Origin: Paraburkholderia tropica
GTDB taxonomy: Bacteria; Pseudomonadota; Gammaproteobacteria; Burkholderiales; Burkholderiaceae
NCBI RefSeq assembly: GCF_914484835.1
Contig: NZ_CAJZAR010000090.1
Location: forward strand, 143,300-207,299
DNA length: 64,000 nucleotides
Reading direction: 5' to 3'
In this document: piece by piece, positions 17,646 through 25,562 of the stretch
Position numbering within the stretch: position 1 is the stretch's first letter
Layout of the letters: the number at the start of each line of letters is the position of its first letter
The notes under the pieces: generated by a model
Told to the model about the DNA's origin: nothing
Databases searched by the model: none
The model's input: the letters and a program-made list of their open reading frames with translations, nothing else
Translations under genes and position numbers: made by a program

Positions 17646-18542
17646 ATGCAGAAGCCCCCTACGCAGCGCCCTTCCGCGGCGCTCGACAACCGGCAACTCG
17701 ATCTGCCGCTATTCGCGGAGCCAGCGCCTGTCGCCACACCGACGGGGGATGCGTCATCGCCGGTTGTTCCCGTTACCCCCTCTCCTCCTTCCGCACCGCC
17801 AAAGGCGCCGCTCGCACCGGACGGCACCAGATTGCGCACGCTCGTGCTCGGCTCGCGGACGCTGTATTACCAGCTCAAGCGCTCGTCGCGGAAATCGATC
17901 GGGTTTGCGATCGATGGGTCGGGGCTGACGATCACCGCCCCGCGCTGGGTCACGATCGCCGATATCGAGAATGCTATCGCCGAGAAGCAGCGCTGGATTT
18001 TCGCCAAGCTCACGGAATGGCAGACGCGTGTCGAACAGCGCGCGCTGCCGCGCGTGGAATGGCGCGATGGTGCGGAACTGCCGTATCTCGGGAAGCCGAT
18101 GCGTGTGGCGCTCGGGGCTTCGGTGCTTTTCTTCGATGAGGAAACGCGCGTGCTCGCGTTGCCGCTGCCGATGAGTGCGGATGGGCAGCAGATCAAGGAT
18201 CGTGTGACTGGGTGGCTGCAGAGCGAGGCGACGCGGATTTTTGGCGAGCGGCTCGCTGTGTATGCGGAGAAGCTGGGGGTGAGCTTTCGGTCGTATGCGC
18301 TTTCTTCGGCTATGACGCGCTGGGGAAGCTGTTCAAGCGAAGGGCGGATTCGACTCAACTGGCGGTTGATTCATTTTCCGCTTTCAATCGTGGATTATGT
18401 GGTCGCCCATGAGCTCGCGCATTTGCGCGAGATGAATCATAGTCCCAGGTTCTGGCAGACGGTTGAGTCGATCTTTCCGGAGTTTCGCGAGGCCAGAAAG
18501 CAGCTTAAGCAGCATCCGCCGGAGATGGTGCCGGGGATGTGA
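17646..18542 (+). CDS. YgjP/DUF45 (M48-like) zinc metallopeptidase
   Basis: 298 residues. After a Pro/Ala-rich leader of about 60 residues comes the DUF45 domain with the zinc motif VVAHELAHLREMNHSPRFW (HExxH plus a downstream His), preceded by the family block RWGSCSSEGRIRLNWRLIHF. YgjP-type proteins are predicted cytosolic metallopeptidases with no firmly established substrate. The ATG at 17646 was taken because the leader upstream is rich in Arg/Pro and not family-like; the real start could be even later. The 3' third has noticeably fewer G/C third positions than plsC, just ahead of the foreign-looking segment. Confidence 0.88.
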   Translation: MQKPPTQRPSAALDNRQLDLPLFAEPAPVATPTGDASSPVVPVTPSPPSAPPKAPLAPDGTRLRTLVLGSRTLYYQLKRSSRKSIGFAIDGSGLTITAPRWVTIADIENAIAEKQRWIFAKLTEWQTRVEQRALPRVEWRDGAELPYLGKPMRVALGASVLFFDEETRVLALPLPMSADGQQIKDRVTGWLQSEATRIFGERLAVYAEKLGVSFRSYALSSAMTRWGSCSSEGRIRLNWRLIHFPLSIVDYVVAHELAHLREMNHSPRFWQTVESIFPEFREARKQLKQHPPEMVPGM

Positions 18543-18662
18543 GGGGGGCGGGGGGCCTCGCAGCGGCAAACCCAACACAGGATCAAGTATTCGACACAAC
18601 TTCGAGGATGACATGTGAGGATCATGTAATCTCAAGCGCCTTACTCAACGGGTTGCAGAACT

Positions 18663-19532
18663 ATGCCAAGCCGCTTCAGGTACGTCGCAGTATCGATTTT
18701 CGGTCTAGCACTCATCAGCTCTGCGCTTGGCAACCAACCTCAAAAATTTCTCGTTGTCGAACCATCAATTGACAAGCAGTGGATTCAAATACATGGATCC
18801 GAATATCAGTATGTATGGCAAAGCAGAAACGATGCAAAAAATGCATCCACCTGGAAACAATACGCCCCTCATACATTACTAAGCAGTTATTTCCCGTATA
18901 TGCGAGACTTAACGGGTAAATCCGCTCAAGAATGGCTAACTACTCACCCTGACTGGATACTTTATCGCTGCGACGGTGAAATTGCATTTCAATTCGGAAA
19001 TTCAATTATGCCGCTAGACATCACCAACCCCGAAGTCAGAAAGTGGCAAGTCAAAAAATTTACAGCATCGTGGCAATCGGATATCGGACTTGACAACTTC
19101 CAATTAGGCGATCGTGAAAGAGTATGCGGCACAAAAAATCACAATGGTGATTTGATAAGAGACTACAAGGGAGCCGACGGTCAAACGAAATTCAGAAACG
19201 CAAAATTAGTTTGGTTGGAACAAGTATCGAAGAGTCTGCATGATGCCGGGAAGACGGTCACAATTAATTATTCCCTTGATGTGCCAGCCGACTCCGAAAT
19301 CGTGAAGCGACTTCTCAATTCTGTCGACAGCGTATTGTATGAAGATTATTGGGGTGGCGAATTCAAGAAAGGAATGCTCACCAGCACAGATCGAATACTT
19401 GAGCTACAAAGATTCTTCTCCAACGCGCGGGAAGCATACAAGAGGCTCTATTTTATATTCCAACTTCCAGAGGTTAACAAGGAGAACATCCAAACAGCAA
19501 TGGCCGCCTACGCTCGATTGCTTACCAGATGA
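18663..19532 (+). pseudogene. Secreted glycoside-hydrolase-like (TIM-barrel) protein, 3' end cut by IS remnant
   Basis: 289 codons, AT-rich and unlike the neighbours in codon use. The product begins with a signal peptide (MPSRFRYVAVSIFGLALISS, cleavage near ALG/NQ). The body resembles putative glycosyl hydrolase families with a TIM barrel such as GHL15: LDITNPEVRKWQVKKF and IGLDNFQLGD fit a barrel strand carrying an acidic residue, and SVLYEDYWGG a later one. The last residues (about AAYARLLTR) come from insertion-sequence DNA in another frame, because the istB reading frame of the same bases matches IstB upstream of its first Met. So the original C-terminus is lost. Function is an inference from motifs only; substrate unknown. 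Probably acquired horizontally. Confidence 0.6.
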
Positions 19533-20152
19533 CCGCGGCACGCTTCCCGGCTCATCGTGACCTGAAGGGCTTCGACTTCGCCCTGGCGCACGTTGACGAA
19601 GCGCTGGTGCGCGAGCTCAGCGATCTGTCGTTCCTCTCGAGCGCACACAACGTCGTGTTCATTGGTGGGCCCGGCACCGGAAAGACGCATCTCGCTTCAG
19701 CGATCGGAATCGAGGCCGTCCAACGCCACGGCAAGCGTGTGCGCTACTTCTCGACCGTCGAGCTAACCAACGCGCTGGAGCTCGAGAAGTCGACCGGCAA
19801 ACAAGGCCAGATCGCACACAAGCTGATGTACGTCGATCTGGTGATTCTCGATGAACTCGGCTACCTGCCGTTCAGCCAGACCGGTGGCGCACTGCTGTTC
19901 CACCTGCTCTCGAAGCTGTACGAGCACACGAGTGTCGCGATCACCACCAATCTGAGCTTCGGCGAGTGGGCGAGCGTGTTCGGGGATGCAAAGATGACGA
20001 CGGCACTGCTTGACCGGGTTACGCATCACTGCCACATCGTCGAGACCGGCAATGAATCGTGGCGCTTCAGGACCAGTTCCGCCACGGCAAAGGCGACGAG
20101 AAAGAGAGCAGCAAAACCAGCGGGAAACGAAGAGTTATCCACACCGGAATAG
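19529..20152 (+). pseudogene. istB: IS21-family helper ATPase IstB, 5'-truncated
   Basis: The open frame gives 207 residues from an internal Met; homology in the same frame continues upstream for at least eight codons (LRSIAYQM), showing the real gene started earlier. About 60 N-terminal residues of IstB are missing. Preserved are Walker A (GGPGTGKTHLASAIG), Walker B (VDLVILDELGYLPFSQTGG), HLLSKLYEHTSVAITTNL and GDAKMTTALLDRVTHHCHI. IstB helps the IstA transposase select targets; without istA this copy cannot move itself. It is read in the same direction as the glycosidase-like gene it truncates. Confidence 0.85.
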
Positions 20153-20171
20153 ATGTACTAGGCTGTCTCGG

Positions 20172-20218
20172 GGTGGGTCAGATTTAGATGAAAACGGTGG
20201 GTTAAGACTCGGTGAAAA
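20172..20218. repeat. Two IS21-type internal terminal repeats
   Basis: GGTGGGT-N11-TGAAAA-like units at 20172-20194 and 20196-20218 are 24 bp apart, each starting GGTGGGT and ending TGAAAA. IS21-family elements carry multiple such repeats near their ends as transposase-binding sites. They mark the right end region of the remnant. Confidence 0.6.
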
Positions 20219-20378
20219 TCAACAGACAGTGCGCAAGCACCGAGAGTGGCAGCAACCAACACGCCTGACAAAGTAGATCGAAGTGAGCGAAGAAGCGGCA
20301 TGAGCGGGGAACCGGTGAAACATCAAAATGCGGGCGCAAACGCGCATATTGGAGACTGCGCGGCCTCCATACGATCAT

Positions 20379-21509
20379 TCACGACCTGGACTTCAGCCAC
20401 GATGGCGTCCTGAACCGAGCAATGGAAAAGTACAGCCAGACATAGGTGACACAAAACAACGCGCCGAAAAGTGCAAGAATGACCGGCCGGTTCCAAAACA
20501 AAGTTGCTGGCGCAACTGCTGCAAAGGTCAAGATCCAATGTCGCGGCGACGTACGCGAATTGCGGTCACGCCAGGCGCGCTCATTACCGACACTGGCTAC
20601 TGCCCGACGATAGAGCAATGCGTGGAGATGACCACGGTCGGGCAAGCCTGCCGGTACGCCGCGCAACACCTTGCGCCGATAAATTGAAAACAACGTCTCG
20701 AAAACCGGATAGATGGTCACAAGCATCGCGTAGAGCGGAGACACTTCCTGATGACGCATGATCAGCAGAATCAGGAGCTCCGCCGAGATAAATCCCGTGA
20801 AATATGCCCCCCCATCTCCAAGGAAGACTTTCGCAACCGGGTAATTCCAGAGCATGAAACCGCACAGCGCACCAACAAGCGCTAGTGCCATGGATACGAG
20901 AAGCGAGTCGCCGACGGCATTAGCCACAATAGCGATAGAGGAAAGGATGAGAATGCCCACCATCGTCGCAAGACCGTTGAGTCCATCGATCAGATTGATC
21001 GAATGAACAACACCGGCAACACCCAAAACTGTGAAGACGACAGCAGCAATCGGGATAAGCAGCAGAACATCCAGTCCCGGAACGTCCGCGCGCGTGACGA
21101 TCGCCTCTAGCGCCCAGCAGGCGAGAGCCGCGGCGGCGGCGGCGCACACGAGGCGCAGCGCCGGACTGATTTCCTTCGTTAAATCCTCCGCCAGGCCAGA
21201 TAAAAACACAGGCGCTGAGCAAATCAGAAGACTCCAATGTTCACGCGTCACCGTGCCGCGGAAGAACTCACTAACCGCGAATGCAGCTGCGAACCCGCAG
21301 AAGATTCCGACACCACCAATACGTGGAACCGCGACTCGATGAATCTTCTGCACCCCATCAAGATCGTGATCCATTGACAGGGCACCGTGCAGGTGCTTCC
21401 ACCGAACAATCAGGAAAACGATAGAAAAGGACGCAGCAAACGCAATCAGAAAGATCAGCATCAAACCGCTCCGTCCATTGATGAGAAGCGAGTCAAGTGC
21501 GTATCGCAC
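20379..21509 (-). CDS. WecA/MraY-type polyprenyl-phosphate sugar-1-phosphate transferase
   Basis: 376 residues, about ten membrane helices. This family transfers a HexNAc-1-phosphate (or similar) from a UDP-sugar to undecaprenyl phosphate, starting O-antigen, exopolysaccharide or related glycans. The motifs are visible: HRVAVPRIGGVGIF, the catalytic Mg site SINLIDGLNGLA, VFLGDGGAYFTGF and the C-terminal DRGHLHALLYRR loop. The protein resembles WbpL/WecA more than MraY. It begins with GTG at 21509, supported by GAGGCG upstream. Codon use is intermediate and the gene sits alone in the foreign-looking segment, with no other glycan genes beside it. Confidence 0.85.
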   Translation of the reverse strand: MRYALDSLLINGRSGLMLIFLIAFAASFSIVFLIVRWKHLHGALSMDHDLDGVQKIHRVAVPRIGGVGIFCGFAAAFAVSEFFRGTVTREHWSLLICSAPVFLSGLAEDLTKEISPALRLVCAAAAAALACWALEAIVTRADVPGLDVLLLIPIAAVVFTVLGVAGVVHSINLIDGLNGLATMVGILILSSIAIVANAVGDSLLVSMALALVGALCGFMLWNYPVAKVFLGDGGAYFTGFISAELLILLIMRHQEVSPLYAMLVTIYPVFETLFSIYRRKVLRGVPAGLPDRGHLHALLYRRAVASVGNERAWRDRNSRTSPRHWILTFAAVAPATLFWNRPVILALFGALFCVTYVWLYFSIARFRTPSWLKSRS

Positions 21510-21603
21510 AGATTCGCCTCACGTTGAAAAGCGAGCAATATTGAATTATTGATTAAAAATTACGCCGACTAATGATCGAAGTATTTTAAAAATCAAAAAT
21601 CAC

Positions 21604-21627
21604 AAAAAATATTATTCAATATTTTTT
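21604..21627. repeat. Perfect AT-only inverted repeat
   Basis: Arms of 10 bp (21604-21613 and 21618-21627) with a four-base loop, all A/T in the stem, about 95 bases upstream of the WecA-like start. It could be a silencer or regulator site or a symmetric terminator-like element; the sequence alone does not decide. Confidence 0.5.
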
Positions 21628-21846
21628 GCATAACTAATTAACGCAATTTAACCTACAAGGGTTATCCCATGTACCAGCCGGCGCAGGCACCTAGTCGATC
21701 AACACGTTTCGCAGGTGAACGCCTAGAAGGAAATGCATTCTGCCCTTCTCAGCGCGATTGGCCTCTAAGAGAATTCCGAAAAGATGAATCGTCAGATTCG
21801 TGAGTTCGATGAACTGTCAGAATATATTGCGAAATTAATCAATCGA

Positions 21847-21936
21847 TTCGCGTGGAAATCGATCTCGTTCTTTTTTGAGCAAAAAAAACGCAACCCTCTG
21901 GGCTGCGCTTTTCGTTTCGCGTAGAAATCGCTGTCG
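21847..21936. repeat. 21-bp imperfect direct repeats flanking the gloA terminator
   Basis: Copies at 21847-21867 and 21916-21936 both begin TTCGCGT and share GAAATCG; 18 of 21 bases agree. They lie on either side of the gloA terminator at the right edge of the foreign-looking segment. Confidence 0.55.
21881..21912 (-). terminator. Rho-independent terminator of gloA
   Basis: On the minus strand GCGCAGCCC-AGA-GGGTTGCG (one G-U pair) is followed by eight T. It lies 60 bases after the gloA stop. Confidence 0.85.
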
Positions 21937-21971
21937 CGATCGCTGGGTCGGCCCTAAAGGCCCGCCCAGCA

Positions 21972-22355
21972 TTACTTCTTCTGAATAAACTCGATCTTAT
22001 ACCCGTCCGGGTCGGTGACAAACGCGATGACCGTCGTGCCGTGCTTCATCGGGCCGGCTTCGCGCACGACCGTACCGCCCTGCTCCTTGATCTTCGCGCA
22101 CGCGGCATACGCGTCTGCGACCTCAACAGCCAGATGGCCGAAGCCCGTGCCGAGGTCATACGACGGCGTGTCCCAGTTGTGCGTCAGTTCGATGACGGTG
22201 CCGTCGCGCTCATCGGTGTAGCCGACGAATGCGAGCGTGAACTTGCCATCGGGATAGTCTTCGCGGCGCAGCAGTTTCATGCCGAGCAATTCGGTGTAGA
22301 ACTTGATCGAGCGGTCGAGGTCGCCGACGCGGATCATCGTGTGCAGCAGGCGCAT
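21972..22355 (-). CDS. gloA: Lactoylglutathione lyase (glyoxalase I)
   Basis: 127 residues. It isomerises the hemithioacetal of methylglyoxal and glutathione to S-lactoylglutathione. The sequence MRLLHTMIRVGDLDRSIKFY is the classical GloA start. Metal ligands fit the bacterial Ni-type enzyme: His in LLHTMIR, Glu in TVIELTHNW, His in TGFGHLAVEV and Glu in YKIEFIQ. CGGAG precedes the ATG. A terminator follows. In related genomes I would expect it close to the YgjP-type gene, so the segment 18.6-21.9 kb may be an insertion between them. Confidence 0.95.
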   Translation of the reverse strand: MRLLHTMIRVGDLDRSIKFYTELLGMKLLRREDYPDGKFTLAFVGYTDERDGTVIELTHNWDTPSYDLGTGFGHLAVEVADAYAACAKIKEQGGTVVREAGPMKHGTTVIAFVTDPDGYKIEFIQKK

Positions 22356-22569
22356 TGTGGTGGACTCCGTTTTTTGCCAACGTCAAAACCCGGACTGTAC
22401 CAAAATCCCGCCGGCCCTGCCGACGCCACCCCAACCGCCGCCCACCACTCCGCCGCTCCAGGCAAGCCCGCGCGATTTGCTCTAGCATGTTCGCCATCCC
22501 GATTTCGGCGCCGCTTCGGTGGCGGTCCGGTCTGGCTTGCGTTCAACGAAAGGATAGAAAGGAGTCGAT

Positions 22570-23520
22570 ATGCGGATTCTGGTGGTAGGTGCGGGGGCGA
22601 CAGGGGGCTATTTCGGCGGGCGGCTCGCCGCGGCCGGGCGCGATGTGACGTTTCTCGTGCGCGAAGCGCGCGCGGCGCAGATGCGCGAGCACGGTCTCGT
22701 GATCCGCAGCCCGCACGCGGGCGATCTGACGCTGCGCGAGCCGAAGACGGTCACGCGCGAGGCGCTCGAAGCGCCCGGCACGCAGCCGTTCGATGTCGTG
22801 CTGCTCAGCTGCAAGGCCTACGATCTCGACAACGCGATCGACTCGTTCGCCGCGGCCGTCGGTCCCGATACCGTCATCCTGCCGCTGCTCAACGGCATGC
22901 GTCATCTCGAGGTGCTGCAAGCGCGCTTCGGCACCCAGGCCGTGCTCGGCGGCATCTGCCTGATTGCGTCGACGCTCAACGAGCAGCGCGAAATCGTCCA
23001 TCTGAACGACTCGCAGGCCATCACGTTCGGCGAACTGGGCGGCGGCATCTCGGCGCGCGCGCAAGCCATCGCCGATACGTTCGGCAACGCCGGCTTCATC
23101 ATCAAGGCGAGCGAGCGCATCCTGCAGGAAATGTGGGAAAAATGGGTGTTTCTGGCGTCGCTCGCCGGCAGCACGTGTCTGTTTCGCGCGCCCATCGGCG
23201 CGATCGTGGCGACGCCCGACGGCGCGGCCACCATCGAGCGCATCTTCACGGAATGCCGCGCGATCGCGGCAGAACACGGTCATGCGGTGCGTGACAGTTT
23301 TCTGGAACGCTCGCGCAGCATGCTGTTCGCCACCGGCTCGTCGCTGACGGCGTCGATGCTGCGCGACGTGCAGAACGGCTCGCGCATCGAAGCCGATCAC
23401 ATCCTCGGCGATCTGATCCGCCGTGGCGGCGCCGCACAGCGTGCGTCGAGCGAGCTGTCAGTGCTGCGCATCGTCTATAGCCAGCTCAAGGCCTACGAGG
23501 CGTTGCGCGACGCGGCCTGA
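22570..23520 (+). CDS. 2-dehydropantoate 2-reductase family protein (ApbA/PanE)
   Basis: 316 residues. Family members reduce ketopantoate to pantoate with NADPH, for coenzyme A. The Rossmann motif VVGAGATGGYFGGRLA is at residues 5-20; LLSCKAYDL and LLNGMRHLEVL match the substrate-domain borders, and the C-terminal domain includes EKWVFLASLAGSTCLFR and MLRDVQNGSRIEADHILGD, with the conserved catalytic Lys region (MWEKW). AAAGGAG stands before the ATG. Paralogues are frequent in Burkholderia, so the gene may not be the main PanE of the cell. It is divergent from gloA. Confidence 0.85.
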   Translation: MRILVVGAGATGGYFGGRLAAAGRDVTFLVREARAAQMREHGLVIRSPHAGDLTLREPKTVTREALEAPGTQPFDVVLLSCKAYDLDNAIDSFAAAVGPDTVILPLLNGMRHLEVLQARFGTQAVLGGICLIASTLNEQREIVHLNDSQAITFGELGGGISARAQAIADTFGNAGFIIKASERILQEMWEKWVFLASLAGSTCLFRAPIGAIVATPDGAATIERIFTECRAIAAEHGHAVRDSFLERSRSMLFATGSSLTASMLRDVQNGSRIEADHILGDLIRRGGAAQRASSELSVLRIVYSQLKAYEALRDAA

Positions 23521-23615
23521 GCGGCGGGCACGATGGATCGCACGTAAGCGGCACACAAACGCGCCACGCAAAATCGGCACGCGCAAGCATCGCCCAAACG
23601 CGTCGCACAAAGACG

Positions 23616-23653
23616 AAGGGCGCGGTGGCCAACGCCACCGCGCCCTTTCCTTT
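23616..23653 (+). terminator. Rho-independent terminator between panE-like gene and rsmA
   Basis: Perfect 14-bp arms AAGGGCGCGGTGGC and GCCACCGCGCCCTT (23616-23629, 23634-23647) with a four-base loop, then TCCTTTT. It lies in the convergent gap and may also slow minus-strand transcripts from rsmA. Confidence 0.85.
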
Positions 23654-23669
23654 TGCTAGCGCCGATGCG

Positions 23670-24494
23670 TCAGGCCGACGCGCCGCCGAGCGCCTGCGCC
23701 ACGCGCACGTATTCGTCCACCGGCACGTCTTCGGCGCGGCGTTGCAGGTCGAAACCGAGCGCCTCGAAATCCACGCGATCGCGATAATCGGCGAGCGTGT
23801 TGCGCAGCATCTTGCGACGCTGCGAGAACGCGGCCGTCACCATCTCGCCGAGCAGCGCGGCGTCGACCTTCGGCAGTTCGTGCGGCGCGAACGGAATCAT
23901 GCGCACGATCGCCGAATCCACCTTCGGCGGCGGCTGGAACGACTCGGGCGGCACGTCGAGCATCTTGTCCATCACGTAGCGGTACTGGAGCATCACCGTG
24001 AGGCGGCTGAACGCCTTGGTGCCCGGCTCCGCGACCATGCGGTCGACCACTTCGTTCTGCAGCATGAAATGCTGGTCGATCACGCGATCGGCGAAAGTGG
24101 CGAGGTGAAACAGCAGCGGGCTCGAAATGTTGTACGGCAGATTGCCGACGATGCGCAGCGTGGGTTTGTCGCCCGGCGCGGCGAGCGAGCCGAAGTCGAA
24201 CGCGAGCGCGTCGCCCGCGTGCAGTTCAAGCAGCGGCCCGAACTTCTTCGTCAGGCGGCCGATCAGGTCGCGGTCGAGTTCGACCGCGTGCAGCGGCGCT
24301 TCGGGCGTGGCGAGGCGCTCGATGAGCGGCCCGGTGAGCGCGCCGAGGCCCGGCCCGATCTCGACCATGCGTTCGCCGCGCTGCGGGCGAATGACGTCGA
24401 CGATCGAGTCGATCACGCCCGTGTCGACGAGGAAGTTCTGGCCGAAGCGCTTGCGCGCGGTGTGGCCCTGGTGCTTGCTGCTGCTATTGGACAT
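23670..24494 (-). CDS. rsmA: 16S rRNA (adenine1518/1519-N6)-dimethyltransferase
   Basis: 274 residues (also ksgA). It dimethylates two adjacent adenines in the 3' hairpin of 16S rRNA using SAM. ARKRFGQNFLVD is the usual N-terminus, MVEIGPGLGALTGPLIE is SAM motif I, and IVGNLPYNISSPLLFHL is the NLPY catalytic motif. The C-terminal alpha-helical domain follows (FSQRRKMLRNTL). It is the third gene of the minus-strand block surA-pdxA-rsmA, 24 bases after pdxA. Confidence 0.96.
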   Translation of the reverse strand: MSNSSSKHQGHTARKRFGQNFLVDTGVIDSIVDVIRPQRGERMVEIGPGLGALTGPLIERLATPEAPLHAVELDRDLIGRLTKKFGPLLELHAGDALAFDFGSLAAPGDKPTLRIVGNLPYNISSPLLFHLATFADRVIDQHFMLQNEVVDRMVAEPGTKAFSRLTVMLQYRYVMDKMLDVPPESFQPPPKVDSAIVRMIPFAPHELPKVDAALLGEMVTAAFSQRRKMLRNTLADYRDRVDFEALGFDLQRRAEDVPVDEYVRVAQALGGASA

Positions 24495-24517
24495 CTTCGT
24501 GAAATCAGTGACGGCGG

Positions 24518-25540
24518 TCAGACGGTGCGCCGGTGGCGCGCCATCGAAACCGCCGTGTCGATGGCGGCGATCAGGCTGCCCGCGTCCGCGCGGCCCGTGC
24601 CGGCGAGGTCGAGCGCGGTGCCATGATCGACCGAGGTGCGCACGATCGGCAGGCCCAGCGTCACGTTGATGCCCTCCCCGAACGTCGCGTATTTCAGGAC
24701 CGGCAGGCCCTGGTCGTGGAACATCGCCAGCACGCAGTCGGCGTCTTTCAGATAACGCGGCTGGAACAGCGTATCGGCCGGATACGGGCCGCGCGCGTCG
24801 ATGCCTTCGGCGGCCGCTTTGGCGAGCGCCGGCGAGATGGTGTCGATTTCCTCGCGGCCCAGATAGCCGTTCTCGCCCGCGTGCGGATTCAGCCCGGTGA
24901 CGAGAATGCGCGGCGTGGGCACGCCGAAATGGTGGCGCAGGTCGTGATCGATGATGCGCAGCGTGTCGACTAGGCCGTCGATCGTCAGCGCCGCCGAGAC
25001 GTCCTTGAGCGGCAGGTGCGTGGTCGCGAGCGCCACGCGCAGCGGGCGCGTGCCGGTGCCCGCGAGCATCATCACCACGCGCGGCGTGCGGGTGCGTTCG
25101 GCGAGGTATTCGGTGTGGCCGGTGAACGGCACGCCGGCGTCGTTGATCGTGCTCTTTTGCAGCGGCGCGGTGACGATGGCGTCGTATTCCTGCGCCACGG
25201 CGCCGTCGATGGCGCGGTCGAGCAGCGCGAGCACATAGGGACCGTTGGCGGCGTCGAGCTTGCCGGCCTGCGCGGGCGCGGCGAGCGCCACGTGTTCCAA
25301 GCTGACCTGGCGGCCCGCCAGCACGGCGGACCAGTCGACGCCCACGGCGGCGGCGCGCGCCGCCACGAGGGCTTGATCGCCCAGCACCACGAATTCGGCG
25401 CCGGGCCAGTGCGCCGAGGCGCCCGCGAGCGCGGCGGCAGTCAGTTCGGGACCGACGCCCGCCGGTTCGCCCGTGGTGATGGCGATGCGGAGCGGCCGCG
25501 GCCCCCGCGGAGCTGAAGTCGAAGAAGCGGGGGCGTTCAC
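24518..25540 (-). CDS. pdxA: 4-hydroxythreonine-4-phosphate dehydrogenase
   Basis: 340 residues. PdxA performs the NAD-dependent oxidation of 4-phosphohydroxy-threonine in pyridoxal phosphate synthesis. ITTGEPAGVGPEL is the conserved N-terminus. The three metal-binding histidines are visible in VALATTHLPLKDV, GLNPHAGENG and LAMFHDQGLPVLKY; TGHTEYLAERT and INVTLGLPIVRTSVDHGTA are further conserved blocks. It lies 22 bases downstream of surA. Confidence 0.96.
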   Translation of the reverse strand: MNAPASSTSAPRGPRPLRIAITTGEPAGVGPELTAAALAGASAHWPGAEFVVLGDQALVAARAAAVGVDWSAVLAGRQVSLEHVALAAPAQAGKLDAANGPYVLALLDRAIDGAVAQEYDAIVTAPLQKSTINDAGVPFTGHTEYLAERTRTPRVVMMLAGTGTRPLRVALATTHLPLKDVSAALTIDGLVDTLRIIDHDLRHHFGVPTPRILVTGLNPHAGENGYLGREEIDTISPALAKAAAEGIDARGPYPADTLFQPRYLKDADCVLAMFHDQGLPVLKYATFGEGINVTLGLPIVRTSVDHGTALDLAGTGRADAGSLIAAIDTAVSMARHRRTV

Positions 25541-25562
25541 GGCATGCGTCCTTTCAGATCGA

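Larger units (their letters stand above)
19500..20240 (+). mobile_element. IS21-family insertion sequence remnant
   Basis: The segment contains the 3' part of istB followed by two 23-bp imperfect direct repeats of the type found near IS21 ends. istA, the left end and the first part of istB are missing. GC content jumps at about 19500 from the AT-rich glycosidase-like gene to GC-rich istB, marking the left junction. The right boundary is uncertain; similarity to known IS21 ends stops at about 20220-20240. Confidence 0.75.
21510..21971. other. Gene-free tract, AT-rich in its first half
   Basis: No convincing gene on either strand. 21535-21660 is strongly AT-rich for this genome and contains a perfect 10-bp inverted repeat, AAAAAATATT-ATTC-AATATTTTTT (21604-21627). 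Past 21700 composition returns to moderate GC. Near gloA there are a terminator (21881-21912), a second hairpin (21942-21970) and two 21-bp near-identical direct repeats. The AT-rich part probably holds the promoter of the WecA-like gene, but no good -35/-10 pair was identified. Confidence 0.6.

Noticed and set aside
19500..20240. Complete, active IS21 element
   Set aside because: istA, the left end and the 5' part of istB are missing.
20328..20687. Plus-strand small open frame opposite the WecA-like gene
   Set aside because: It overlaps the C-terminal coding region of the transferase antisense and shows no family motif or ribosome site.
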